Assembly (NCBI GenBank): GCA_009881125.1
Contig: WXFH01000030.1
Location: 1-8,381, forward strand
DNA length: 8,381 nucleotides
DNA from: Acidaminobacter sp.
GTDB taxonomy: Bacteria > Bacillota_A > Clostridia > Peptostreptococcales > Acidaminobacteraceae
Reading direction: 5' to 3'
Under the pieces are notes generated by a model. That model had not been told where the DNA came from, ran no database searches, and saw only the letters and a program-made list of their open reading frames with translations. Both the position numbers and the translations under genes were made by a program. Shown here piece after piece: positions 1 through 4,844 of the stretch. Positions within the stretch are counted from its first letter, which is position 1, and every line of letters starts with the position of its first letter.

Positions 1-202
1 AGTCGATCAGCAAGTGAACGTGATCTTGATCACAGTTAAATTCTTCGATAGTAAATCCATTTTCATCCGCTATTTTAAAAAGGATTTCTTTGAGCTTTTC
101 TTCTACAATACCTGTCAGAACTTTTCGTCTATACTTGACGCACCAGACAATATGATACTGAATGGAGTAGACATAACCTCGACCCTTTTTTACTTTTGAC
201 AT
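1..202 (-). CDS. tnpA: IS200/IS605-family transposase TnpA, N-terminal 67 residues (runs off the window edge)
   Basis: This is a Y1-type single-strand DNA transposase (HUH nuclease superfamily). The visible protein starts MSKVKKGRGYVYSIQYHIVW and includes CVKYRRKVL, the conserved N-terminal pattern of IS200-like transposases. The last visible residues are DQDHVHLLID, the metal-binding HUH motif (H61, H63). The catalytic tyrosine would lie further C-terminal, outside the window. The ATG at 202-200 is preceded by GAGGTG seven bases upstream and by a good promoter. The reading frame is open throughout, so nothing visible suggests decay, but completeness cannot be judged. HUH TnpA enzymes excise and insert the element as single-stranded circles and need only host replication. 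Identification is confident; activity is unknown. Confidence 0.9.
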   Translation of the reverse strand, partial: MSKVKKGRGYVYSIQYHIVWCVKYRRKVLTGIVEEKLKEILFKIADENGFTIEEFNCDQDHVHLLID

Positions 203-221
203 TCCACAACACCTCAGTACC

Positions 222-249
222 ATTATAACATATGGCTATGTTGTAACAA
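222..249 (-). promoter_or_regulatory. Promoter of the tnpA gene
   Basis: On the minus strand there is a perfect -10 TATAAT (227-222) with an extended TGT just upstream, and TTGTTA (249-244) as the -35 with a 16-bp spacer. Predicted transcription would start near 215, almost at the ribosome site, giving a very short leader. Confidence 0.6.
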
Positions 250-294
250 AGTAATTTGAAGGATTACAATTTAATTCATAACTATACATAAGGC

Positions 295-332
295 ACCGCT
301 AACCCACGACTGAAGTCACGGGTGTGCGCGGT
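295..332. repeat. Subterminal hairpin of the IS200/IS605 element
   Basis: A nested imperfect hairpin. The outer arms ACCGC (295-299) and GCGGT (328-332) pair. The inner part, 302-323, has ACCC pairing with GGGT and GAC pairing with GTC around a TGAA loop, with a 2x2 internal mismatch. Hairpins of this kind at the ends of IS200/IS605 elements are bound by TnpA, and the mismatch is typical of such ends. It lies about 100 bases upstream of the tnpA start. Confidence 0.55.
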
Positions 333-373
333 TGTTTAATCAACGAATAAAACGTACACAGCGTACATTATTG

Positions 374-406
374 AGGTCAGGCGGTGTCTGACACCGCCTT
401 CCACCT
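374..406. repeat. Palindromic repeat with GGTGTC-T-GACACC core, copy 1
   Basis: The ten bases at 379-388 (AGGCGGTGTC) are perfectly complementary to 390-399 around a single T at 389. Outside a small internal asymmetry, AGGT (374-377) also pairs with ACCT (403-406). There is no T-run after it and no gene ends just before it, so it is not an ordinary terminator. The same 13-base core recurs at 4818-4830 with different outer arms. It resembles REP-like extragenic palindromes spread by Y1 transposases, which is an inference. Confidence 0.7.
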
Positions 407-430
407 TGTCTCTTCCACCCGCATCAACTG

Positions 431-458
431 AGGAAAATGGCGCCCAAGCCATTTTCCT
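431..458. repeat. Perfect 11-bp-stem hairpin upstream of mnmL
   Basis: AGGAAAATGGC (431-441) pairs perfectly with 448-458 around a six-base loop. It sits just upstream of the likely mnmL -10 box, so it would not be in that transcript. It could be a binding site, another extragenic palindrome, or the end of an unseen upstream transcript. No T-run typical of a terminator follows. Confidence 0.5.
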
Positions 459-470
459 TCCTGGGTTTTG

Positions 471-479
471 TGATAAAAT
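471..479 (+). promoter_or_regulatory. Putative extended -10 promoter of mnmL
   Basis: TGATAAAAT is an extended -10 (TG-n-TAAAAT). No convincing -35 is present, as is common for extended -10 promoters. Transcription would begin near 486, immediately before the ribosome site GAGGTGATC at 487-495. Confidence 0.4.
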
Positions 480-499
480 AGTGCCTGAGGTGATCACAC

Positions 500-1468
500 T
501 TGTACCCATTCAACCTGGAAGATCCTAACGCCAAACGTTATCATACATGGAGCCAGCATCTGAAATCACAATTTGGCGAAAAAGTTTTCAAAGTCGCTCT
601 GGATGGCGGCTTCAGCTGCCCGAACAGGGATGGCAGCATTGGGACCGGCGGATGCACTTTTTGCTCAGAGTCCGGTTCGGGAGACTTTGCCCAAAGCCAT
701 CTGGATCCGCTTCCCGTCCAACTGAAAAAAGGCATCGAACTCGAGCACAAAAAGTGGCCCAACTCGACGAAATACCTTGCCTATTTCCAAAACTTTTCAA
801 ACACCTACGCTCCGGTAGAGGTCCTGAGAGAGCGCTACGAACAGGTTCTCCGGGAAGAAGGCGTCGTAGGCATCATGATCGCGACCCGTCCGGATTGCCT
901 GCCCCCAGAAACCATTGCTTACCTGGCAGAGCTTAATAAAAGCCATTATCTTTGGGTGGAACTCGGTCTGCAGACCATTCATGATGACACGGGCGAACGC
1001 ATCAACCGCGGCTACACCTACGACACCTACCTTAAAGCCGTGGAAGCCCTCAGAAAACATGGCATCCGGGTCTGCACCCACATGATCAACGGCCTGCCTG
1101 GCGAATCCCGCGACAGGATGATGGAAAGCCTGGCACGGGTCCTCCTCGACTCTGACATTCAAGGCATCAAGATTCACCTGCTTCATCTCATGCAAAATAC
1201 CGCCCTGGTCCAGGATTACGAAGCCGGGCGGCTGCAGTTTCTCGAGAAAGACGAGTATGTGGGCCTCGTGTGTGACCAGCTGGAGCTGATCCCGCCAGAG
1301 ATCGTGATTCACAGACTGACGGGAGACGCCCCCCGAAGATCCCTGATTGGACCCCTCTGGAGTCTCCATAAGTGGGAAGTCCTCAACAGCATTGACGCCG
1401 AGCTGAGACGTCGCGGCAGCTATCAAGGCATGCGCGACATCCGAAAGCGGGGTGAACACCATGATTGA
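500..1468 (+). CDS. mnmL: Radical SAM protein MnmL (YtqA, TIGR01212 family), tRNA U34 modification
   Basis: The 322-residue product matches the YtqA/YhcC radical SAM family in length and sequence. Its [4Fe-4S] cluster cysteines are C40, C52 and C55, in the family-specific C-x11-C-x2-C spacing (CPNRDGSIGTGGCTFC), followed by SGSGDF. Later motifs include YFQNFSNTYAP, IATRPDCLP, WVELGLQT and HMINGLPGE, as expected of the SAM-binding barrel. In Gram-positive bacteria YtqA has been named MnmL and assigned to conversion of 5-carboxymethylaminomethyl- to 5-aminomethyl-(2-thio)uridine at the tRNA wobble position; the downstream mnmM product then adds the methyl group. Translation starts at a TTG: no in-frame ATG or GTG lies near, and GAGGTGATC, complementary to the end of 16S rRNA, stands five bases before it. 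The 3' end overlaps mnmM by 8 bp, so the two are co-translated. The family call is very secure; the reaction is transferred from homologues. Confidence 0.92.
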   Translation: MYPFNLEDPNAKRYHTWSQHLKSQFGEKVFKVALDGGFSCPNRDGSIGTGGCTFCSESGSGDFAQSHLDPLPVQLKKGIELEHKKWPNSTKYLAYFQNFSNTYAPVEVLRERYEQVLREEGVVGIMIATRPDCLPPETIAYLAELNKSHYLWVELGLQTIHDDTGERINRGYTYDTYLKAVEALRKHGIRVCTHMINGLPGESRDRMMESLARVLLDSDIQGIKIHLLHLMQNTALVQDYEAGRLQFLEKDEYVGLVCDQLELIPPEIVIHRLTGDAPRRSLIGPLWSLHKWEVLNSIDAELRRRGSYQGMRDIRKRGEHHD

Positions 1469-2024
1469 GTCCCCGCTGGCCTTTAGCCACACCCTGCTTC
1501 GCCAGTGCGTCAGGGCGGGCGATGTGGTGGTGGACGCGACCATCGGCCACGGTCATGATACGCTGCTGCTGGCCGAGCTGGTCGGTCCGACCGGACGGGT
1601 ACTGGGGTTCGACATTCAGCCACAGGCCGTTGAGAGCACCCGGGCGAAGCTCATCGCGGCGGGGCTGGACGGGCGCGTGACTCTGTTTCAAGAAAGCCAC
1701 GAGCATGCCGCAGCGCGGCTTGGCGAGACGCAAACCATTGGCGCGGCCCAGTTCAACCTGGGGTACCTGCCCGGTGGTGACAAGGGCATCGTGACCCAGG
1801 GGTCGTCGACGCTGCGCTGTCTGGAAAGTCTGCTTCCCAGGCTGCGGCCTGGCGGCATGGCTATTTTCGTCGTTTACTACGGTCATGACGGCGGCCCGGA
1901 GGAGAAGAACAAGCTGCTCTCGTTTGTGGACGGCCTGGACCAGACGGATTTCACGGTCCTGCAGTACAGCATGCGCAATTGGCGCAGCGATCCGCCGTTT
2001 CTGATCGCCATCCAAAAGAGATAA
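1461..2024 (+). CDS. mnmM: tRNA 5-aminomethyl-2-thiouridine methyltransferase MnmM (YtqB), class I SAM-dependent
   Basis: The 187-residue protein is a Rossmann-fold SAM-dependent methyltransferase of the YtqB group (Pfam rRNA_methylase PF06962). Motif I is DATIGHGHDT (residues 25-34), the acidic ribose-binding residue is D51 in GFDIQ, and the family signature FNLGYLPGGDK is at 98-108; VVYYGHDGG follows at 137-145. YtqB has been shown in Gram-positive species to methylate nm5(s2)U34 to mnm5(s2)U34 in tRNA, replacing the C domain of MnmC. The ATG at 1461 is preferred because GGGGTG stands six bases upstream. A GTG at 1452 in the same frame would add three residues but has a poorer ribosome site. 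The start lies inside the last codons of mnmL, which suggests coupling. A hairpin and a strong terminator follow. Confidence 0.9.
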   Translation: MIESPLAFSHTLLRQCVRAGDVVVDATIGHGHDTLLLAELVGPTGRVLGFDIQPQAVESTRAKLIAAGLDGRVTLFQESHEHAAARLGETQTIGAAQFNLGYLPGGDKGIVTQGSSTLRCLESLLPRLRPGGMAIFVVYYGHDGGPEEKNKLLSFVDGLDQTDFTVLQYSMRNWRSDPPFLIAIQKR

Positions 2025-2039
2025 AAAATGTTTAGCAGC

Positions 2040-2063
2040 GCGGCACTTAGTCACGAGTGCCGC
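2040..2063. repeat. 8-bp-stem hairpin after mnmM
   Basis: GCGGCACT (2040-2047) pairs with AGTGCCGC (2056-2063) around an eight-base loop, 15 bases after the mnmM stop. No T-run follows, so it is not itself an intrinsic terminator. It may protect the 3' end of the mRNA or act together with the terminator at 2106. Confidence 0.45.
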
Positions 2064-2105
2064 AATCTAACTGGAGAAGTTTGCCTTGGAAGAGCGTAAA
2101 AGGAC

Positions 2106-2163
2106 AGTTGGCCGATGGTCACCTGAAGTCCCCCCCTCTCGACCATCGGCCAACTTCTTTTTT
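2106..2163 (+). terminator. Intrinsic terminator of the mnmL-mnmM operon
   Basis: A perfect 15-bp stem, AGTTGGCCGATGGTC (2106-2120) with 2141-2155, encloses a 20-base loop and is followed by TCTTTTTT. On the opposite strand only TCCTTTTA follows the stem, so it may weakly serve the convergent glycosylase gene as well. Confidence 0.85.
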
Positions 2164-2192
2164 ATTTACAGAAGGACTCTTCCCAACCTCCC

Positions 2193-2999
2193 TCACTGCC
2201 CAAACTGCTGCAGCACCTTCACGACATACTCAAGCGGAAGCCTTGTCGCGGCACTGATACCGCGCCCCACGTAAACCGCTTCGAGGTAATCCCACTCATA
2301 AGAAACGAGATCCTGGCGTTTGAAGGCGCGCATCACTTCCCGAGTCGGCTTGAAGACTTCAAACCCAAGATCCGTCATGAAGTTTAAAGTGGTCATCTCC
2401 CCCAGGAAGTAGAAATTCTGCTGAAGCTCGTCATACAGCTGAAGCAATGCGTAGCTGTTGTGCTTGTCGAAAAAATCACGATAGTGATCCAAGAAATTTT
2501 GTGCCGATCCAAAGCGATTTGTCAGGTCCAGCAAGACCCAGGCGTTATCGTAGCAGGCTTTGATTTTGGACCTGTTCTTGATCATATTGGGATCACTGCG
2601 CATAGCTTCAAGGGCTTTGTCCTCATAGTGGACGACCTTTCTGAAGTCTTCGAAATACTTGAAGACAGCAGGCATGTAGCGGTCAATCACTGACGGTCGA
2701 AAGCCCGAATAAAAGATGGTTTTAACCAAGGTCTGGTAGAAGACCTCATCTGAAATAGCGTGCCGCTTGGGCGATTCATATTGCCGGTGCATGTCGACGA
2801 GCTCTTCCTCTGTGCTTCTTCCACTGAGTACTAATTCGCGATGAAGGTCAAAGAATTTCTCTGCCAGAACCTCTGCTTCCGGAACCTTTGCCAGGATTTC
2901 AAAAAATAGAAGGTCTATGTTGCTGCAGGGAAAAATTTCAGTGTGCATTTCAAACGCGGGCATATCTGGGTTGAAGTTTTCGGGGTTGATGTTTTCCAA
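2193..2999 (-). CDS. Tag-like helix-hairpin-helix DNA glycosylase (3-methyladenine DNA glycosylase I-like)
   Basis: The 268-residue protein resembles the DNA-3-methyladenine glycosylase I group. Residues 85-120 (FYQTLVKTIFYSGF, then VIDRYMP and FEDF) match the family's helical start. Residues 135-153 (SDPNMIKNRSKIKACYDNA) match the conserved D-x-x-IIRNR-x-KI-x-A-x-x-NA block. Residues 205-226 (LNFMTDLGFEVFKPTREVMR) match the late block ending KPD-x-x-V-x-R. It would remove alkylated bases from DNA and start base excision repair. It is longer than E. coli Tag (187) because of an N-terminal extension of about 70 residues, and the zinc-binding cysteines and histidines of Tag are not evident, so substrate specificity is uncertain. 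The start is a TTG with AAGGAG eight bases upstream. It has its own promoter and is transcribed alone, convergent with mnmM. Confidence 0.65.
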   Translation of the reverse strand: MENINPENFNPDMPAFEMHTEIFPCSNIDLLFFEILAKVPEAEVLAEKFFDLHRELVLSGRSTEEELVDMHRQYESPKRHAISDEVFYQTLVKTIFYSGFRPSVIDRYMPAVFKYFEDFRKVVHYEDKALEAMRSDPNMIKNRSKIKACYDNAWVLLDLTNRFGSAQNFLDHYRDFFDKHNSYALLQLYDELQQNFYFLGEMTTLNFMTDLGFEVFKPTREVMRAFKRQDLVSYEWDYLEAVYVGRGISAATRLPLEYVVKVLQQFGQ

Positions 3000-3047
3000 T
3001 GGATCCTCTCCTTAATTTATATTTCTTTATATTTTCACAATATCCAT

Positions 3048-3056
3048 ATTATACCA
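3048..3056 (-). promoter_or_regulatory. Extended -10 promoter of the glycosylase gene
   Basis: On the minus strand TGGTATAAT (3056-3048) is an extended -10 with a perfect TATAAT. The region that should hold a -35 is the T-run of the upstream terminator and has no clear match. The leader would be about 40 bases, with AAGGAG before the TTG start. Confidence 0.6.
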
Positions 3057-3067
3057 TTTTGTAAAGT

Positions 3068-3096
3068 AAAAAAACTGCTGCTTTTCAGGCAGCAGT
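3068..3096 (-). terminator. Intrinsic terminator of the 54-residue protein gene
   Basis: ACTGCTGC (3074-3081) pairs with GCAGCAGT (3089-3096) around a seven-base loop. On the minus strand seven Ts (3074-3068) follow. It lies 50 bases after the stop of the small gene and insulates it from the glycosylase promoter immediately downstream. Confidence 0.85.
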
Positions 3097-3097
3097 A

Positions 3098-3117
3098 AAT
3101 TTAATTTAATTTAATTT
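3098..3117. repeat. Four tandem copies of AATTT
   Basis: A perfect pentanucleotide microsatellite of four units sits between the stop codon of the small gene and its terminator. Such a tract could vary in length by slippage, but it lies outside any coding sequence and promoter, so an effect is doubtful. Confidence 0.8.
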
Positions 3118-3145
3118 GTGCATCCCTTTGAGAATGAATGATTCT

Positions 3146-3310
3146 TCAACCCTCTAAATCATTCTGTTCCTCAAGTACCTCAAGCACTTCTTCACATTCG
3201 GCTTCGGTCAGCTCGTTTTCCATTTGCGTGAGCAGTATGTTGTATTCTTCGAGGCTGTTCGCGTTTTTTAACGCTTCAATCCAGTGCTCCATTAACCTTT
3301 GGTTTGCCAT
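3146..3310 (-). CDS. Small acidic protein of unknown function, 54 residues
   Basis: I do not recognise this protein. It begins MANQRLMEHWIEALKNANSL and has a strongly acidic second half rich in Glu and Leu (residues 31-53), which predicts two amphipathic helices and a soluble cytoplasmic protein. There is one cysteine (C39), no membrane segment and no signal peptide. The ATG at 3310 is chosen because AGGAGG stands seven bases upstream on the minus strand. An in-frame upstream ATG at 3370 would give 74 residues but has no ribosome site and would run through the possible leader structure. It is monocistronic, between the terminators at 3453-3485 and 3068-3096. The good ribosome site, separate terminator and clean start support a real gene. 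Confidence 0.7.
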   Translation of the reverse strand: MANQRLMEHWIEALKNANSLEEYNILLTQMENELTEAECEEVLEVLEEQNDLEG

Positions 3311-3342
3311 GGCTTTACCTCCTCGACCGGTACAGCCTGTGT

Positions 3343-3434
3343 GAAGGTGCCTATTGCATTGATACCCCAAACTTCTGATTATGAACCCTGGAAGCAGAAG
3401 AAAGGGTCAATAGGCATGAGCCGCTGACACCTTC
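3343..3434 (-). other. Possible structured 5' leader RNA of the small acidic protein gene
   Basis: GAAGGTGCCTATTG (3343-3356) is complementary over all 14 positions to two nearby blocks, CAATAGGCA (3408-3416) and CACCTTC (3428-3434). This would make one long helix interrupted on one side by a bulge of about 13 bases. Inside, ACCCT (3385-3389) pairs with AGGGT (3403-3407) and can stack on the main helix. The fold ends 18 bases before the AGGAGG site of the downstream gene. It matches no riboswitch class I can recognise. A fossil mobile repeat is an alternative. Confidence 0.4.
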
Positions 3435-3452
3435 TTCCAGCAAGTCTCCATC

Positions 3453-3485
3453 AAAAAAACGAAAGCCGGCGCCACTAACCTTTCG
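3453..3485 (-). terminator. Intrinsic terminator of the cytochrome/SanA operon
   Basis: On the minus strand CGAAAG (3485-3480) pairs with CTTTCG (3465-3460) around a 14-base GC-rich loop and is followed by seven Ts (3459-3453). It lies 36 bases past the stop of the SanA-like gene. Confidence 0.7.
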
Positions 3486-3520
3486 CCAGCAGCTTCCGAC
3501 TCCCTATTCACCACTCCATC

Positions 3521-4225
3521 TCAGTCATGACTCAGCCTTCCATCCCCCGTAATAGGAATAACCTCACCCAAATACTTTGGCTCCGGCTTAATAAAGCACA
3601 TGACAAAATCTTTGTTTTTTGCCAGAAATTCTCTGACGTCCCTTCCCCACTGACCTGCATAATGATTGCCCTCAGCGCTGACACCCACAGCCTGCAGGCC
3701 CAGCCTCTCAGAAATATAAAGCGCCCTGTACAAGTGATACTTCTGGGTGACCACCACTGCCTCCTCAACCTCAAAGATCGCTCTAGCCCTATAAATTGAA
3801 TCATAGGTCGAAAAGCCCGCGTGATCCAAAAAGATGTCCTCGGGCGGAATGCCCTGGGCCAACACATAGCCCTTCATGGCATTAACCTCGTCATAGCGTT
3901 CCTGTCCATTGTCTCCACTGAGAAGAAGCTTTGGCGCGACACCCGCCTCATACAGCTCTATCCCCTTGTCCAGCCGGTCCCTCAGCATGAAGCTCGGCGT
4001 CCCATCAGGCCTAATCCCGGCGCCAAGAACCAGGATGCAGTCCGCCTGAATATTGGCACCCACTTCCAGAGCTTCCAGAGCCTCAACCTCCGATACAATC
4101 CCACAGCTCATGCTAGTGGTCACATAACCACCAATCACAAAAGGGATCACCAGCAGAATAAACAAAATTGGGAAAACGCTCTTCCGAAAATTAATAGTCT
4201 TCGTCTTCGTCTTCATCCCCATCAT
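3521..4225 (-). CDS. SanA/YdcF-family (DUF218) membrane-anchored protein
   Basis: The 234-residue product has a short basic N terminus (KTKTKT), one membrane helix (about residues 17-38) and an extracytoplasmic DUF218 domain. Recognisable blocks are ADCILVLGAGIRPDG (61-75), a D/E-rich LRDRLDKGIELYEAG, LLLSGDN (100-106), DEVNAMKGYVL, IFLDHAGFSTYDSIYRA (131-147) and VVTQKYHLYRALYI (158-171). These fit SanA, the vancomycin high-temperature exclusion protein linked to the envelope barrier, better than YdcF. No catalytic role is firmly established for the family. The start at 4225 overlaps the previous gene's stop as ATGA, giving translational coupling; ATGs at 4222 and 4216 are alternatives. The codons for KTKTKT form a short hexanucleotide repeat. 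A terminator follows. Confidence 0.85.
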   Translation of the reverse strand: MMGMKTKTKTINFRKSVFPILFILLVIPFVIGGYVTTSMSCGIVSEVEALEALEVGANIQADCILVLGAGIRPDGTPSFMLRDRLDKGIELYEAGVAPKLLLSGDNGQERYDEVNAMKGYVLAQGIPPEDIFLDHAGFSTYDSIYRARAIFEVEEAVVVTQKYHLYRALYISERLGLQAVGVSAEGNHYAGQWGRDVREFLAKNKDFVMCFIKPEPKYLGEVIPITGDGRLSHD

Positions 4226-4623
4226 TCCACATGCAAATAAATCGCAATCATGAGCAGCACCGCGATCCCCCTGTGCAGCTTCAGCCAAAGGCCGCCGCGC
4301 TTTTTCCTGTAAAAGCCATAGCCCCCCAGCGCGACCTGAAAAATCAGGACTGAGGCTGCCATTGCTCCGGTCAGACTGAACCCATAGGTAAAAAACTGAA
4401 CCAAAAAGTGCAAGAGCAGCGCGCCGATGGTCATAACACCAAACACCTTATGATACTTGACAACGACCTTCATCAACGCACTGAAGCCCTTAAACACCAG
4501 ATCATTCTTTTTGATCTGAGCGCGAAATTTCTTATTCACCCATTTGACGAAAAAGTTGAGAATCGTCAACCCATAGAGAAAGATAATGGTGCCGCCCAGA
4601 AATTCGCCTAAATCCTCGAACAT
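4222..4623 (-). CDS. Four-helix membrane protein with two H-x13-H motifs, putative diheme b-type cytochrome
   Basis: The 133-residue protein has four likely membrane helices at about 9-29, 58-78, 86-105 and 116-132. Helix 2 carries H58 and H72, and helix 4 carries H117 and H131. Both pairs are separated by exactly 13 residues, the arrangement that lets two helices hold one heme near each membrane face in b-type cytochromes. This resembles small cytochrome b561, ferric-reductase-like or DUF4405-like membrane domains, but I cannot assign a family. No quinone-site or nucleotide-binding motif is visible, so it would relay electrons with partners. Translation starts at an ATG with AGGAGG seven bases upstream. 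The stop overlaps the start of the SanA-like gene. A repeat that may be an operator lies about 70-100 bases upstream. The heme role is inferred from residue spacing. Confidence 0.7.
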   Translation of the reverse strand: MFEDLGEFLGGTIIFLYGLTILNFFVKWVNKKFRAQIKKNDLVFKGFSALMKVVVKYHKVFGVMTIGALLLHFLVQFFTYGFSLTGAMAASVLIFQVALGGYGFYRKKRGGLWLKLHRGIAVLLMIAIYLHVE

Positions 4624-4690
4624 AGCCTCGACCTCCTGATCTGATCTAAATTAAATAAGGGTATTTCGATACCACTATGGGCAGTTTAGG

Positions 4691-4724
4691 GATTAGATTG
4701 TGTACAACCTATTCCGCTTTCTCC
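4691..4724. promoter_or_regulatory. TTGTnnACAA repeat, copy A, upstream of the putative cytochrome gene
   Basis: The centre TTGTGTACAA (4698-4707) lies within TAGATTGTGTACAACCTA (4694-4711), which is symmetric except at one pair and the central dinucleotide. One flank, CGCTTTCTCC (4715-4724), is shared with copies near 7131 and 8346. The size and symmetry suit a dimeric MarR/OhrR-type regulator. It lies 68 bases upstream of the cytochrome start. The regulator is not in this window. Confidence 0.5.
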
Positions 4725-4807
4725 CTACAGTGACCTCAATACCCACACAATTAGCTCATCTATCACAAGTCCGCAAATCTTTCCAAATCGCTTAAATGTC
4801 GCATTGC

Positions 4808-4840
4808 GATGAAACCGGGTGTCTGACACCAAGTTTCATC
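4808..4840. repeat. Palindromic repeat with GGTGTC-T-GACACC core, copy 2
   Basis: The 33-base palindrome is symmetric around T4824. GGTGTC (4818-4823) pairs with 4825-4830, then comes a 2x2 mismatch, then GATGAAAC (4808-4815) pairs with GTTTCATC (4833-4840). Fourteen of sixteen pairs match. It lies 5-37 bases beyond the stop of the glycosidase gene, but no T-run follows on that strand, so terminator function would be unusual. The core is identical to that at 381-393; the outer arms are unrelated. Confidence 0.75.
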
Positions 4841-4844
4841 CTTT

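Larger units (their letters stand above)
1..338 (-). mobile_element. Left-end portion of an IS200/IS605-family element (truncated by the window)
   Basis: The region holds the 5' part of a Y1 transposase gene reading leftwards, its promoter, and a terminal-type hairpin at 295-332 upstream of the gene, which is how the left end of an IS200/IS605 element is arranged. These elements carry no terminal inverted repeats and recognise subterminal hairpins as single-stranded DNA. On the minus strand the pentanucleotide TTGAT occurs at 343-339, just outside the hairpin. TTGAT is a known target of some family members (ISDra2), so the boundary at 338 is an inference. The right end, and any tnpB, would lie outside the window. 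Confidence 0.55.

Noticed and set aside
797..1543. Long open frame antisense to mnmL
   Set aside because: It is a shadow frame of a moderate-GC gene; it shows no domain and no ribosome site, and the plus strand carries an unmistakable radical SAM protein.
1383..2054. Long open frame antisense to mnmM
   Set aside because: Composition is typical of a reverse-strand shadow and the plus-strand methyltransferase motifs are clear.
4808..4840. Palindrome as the terminator of the GH1 gene
   Set aside because: No T-run follows on the minus strand and the same core occurs at 379-399 away from any gene end.
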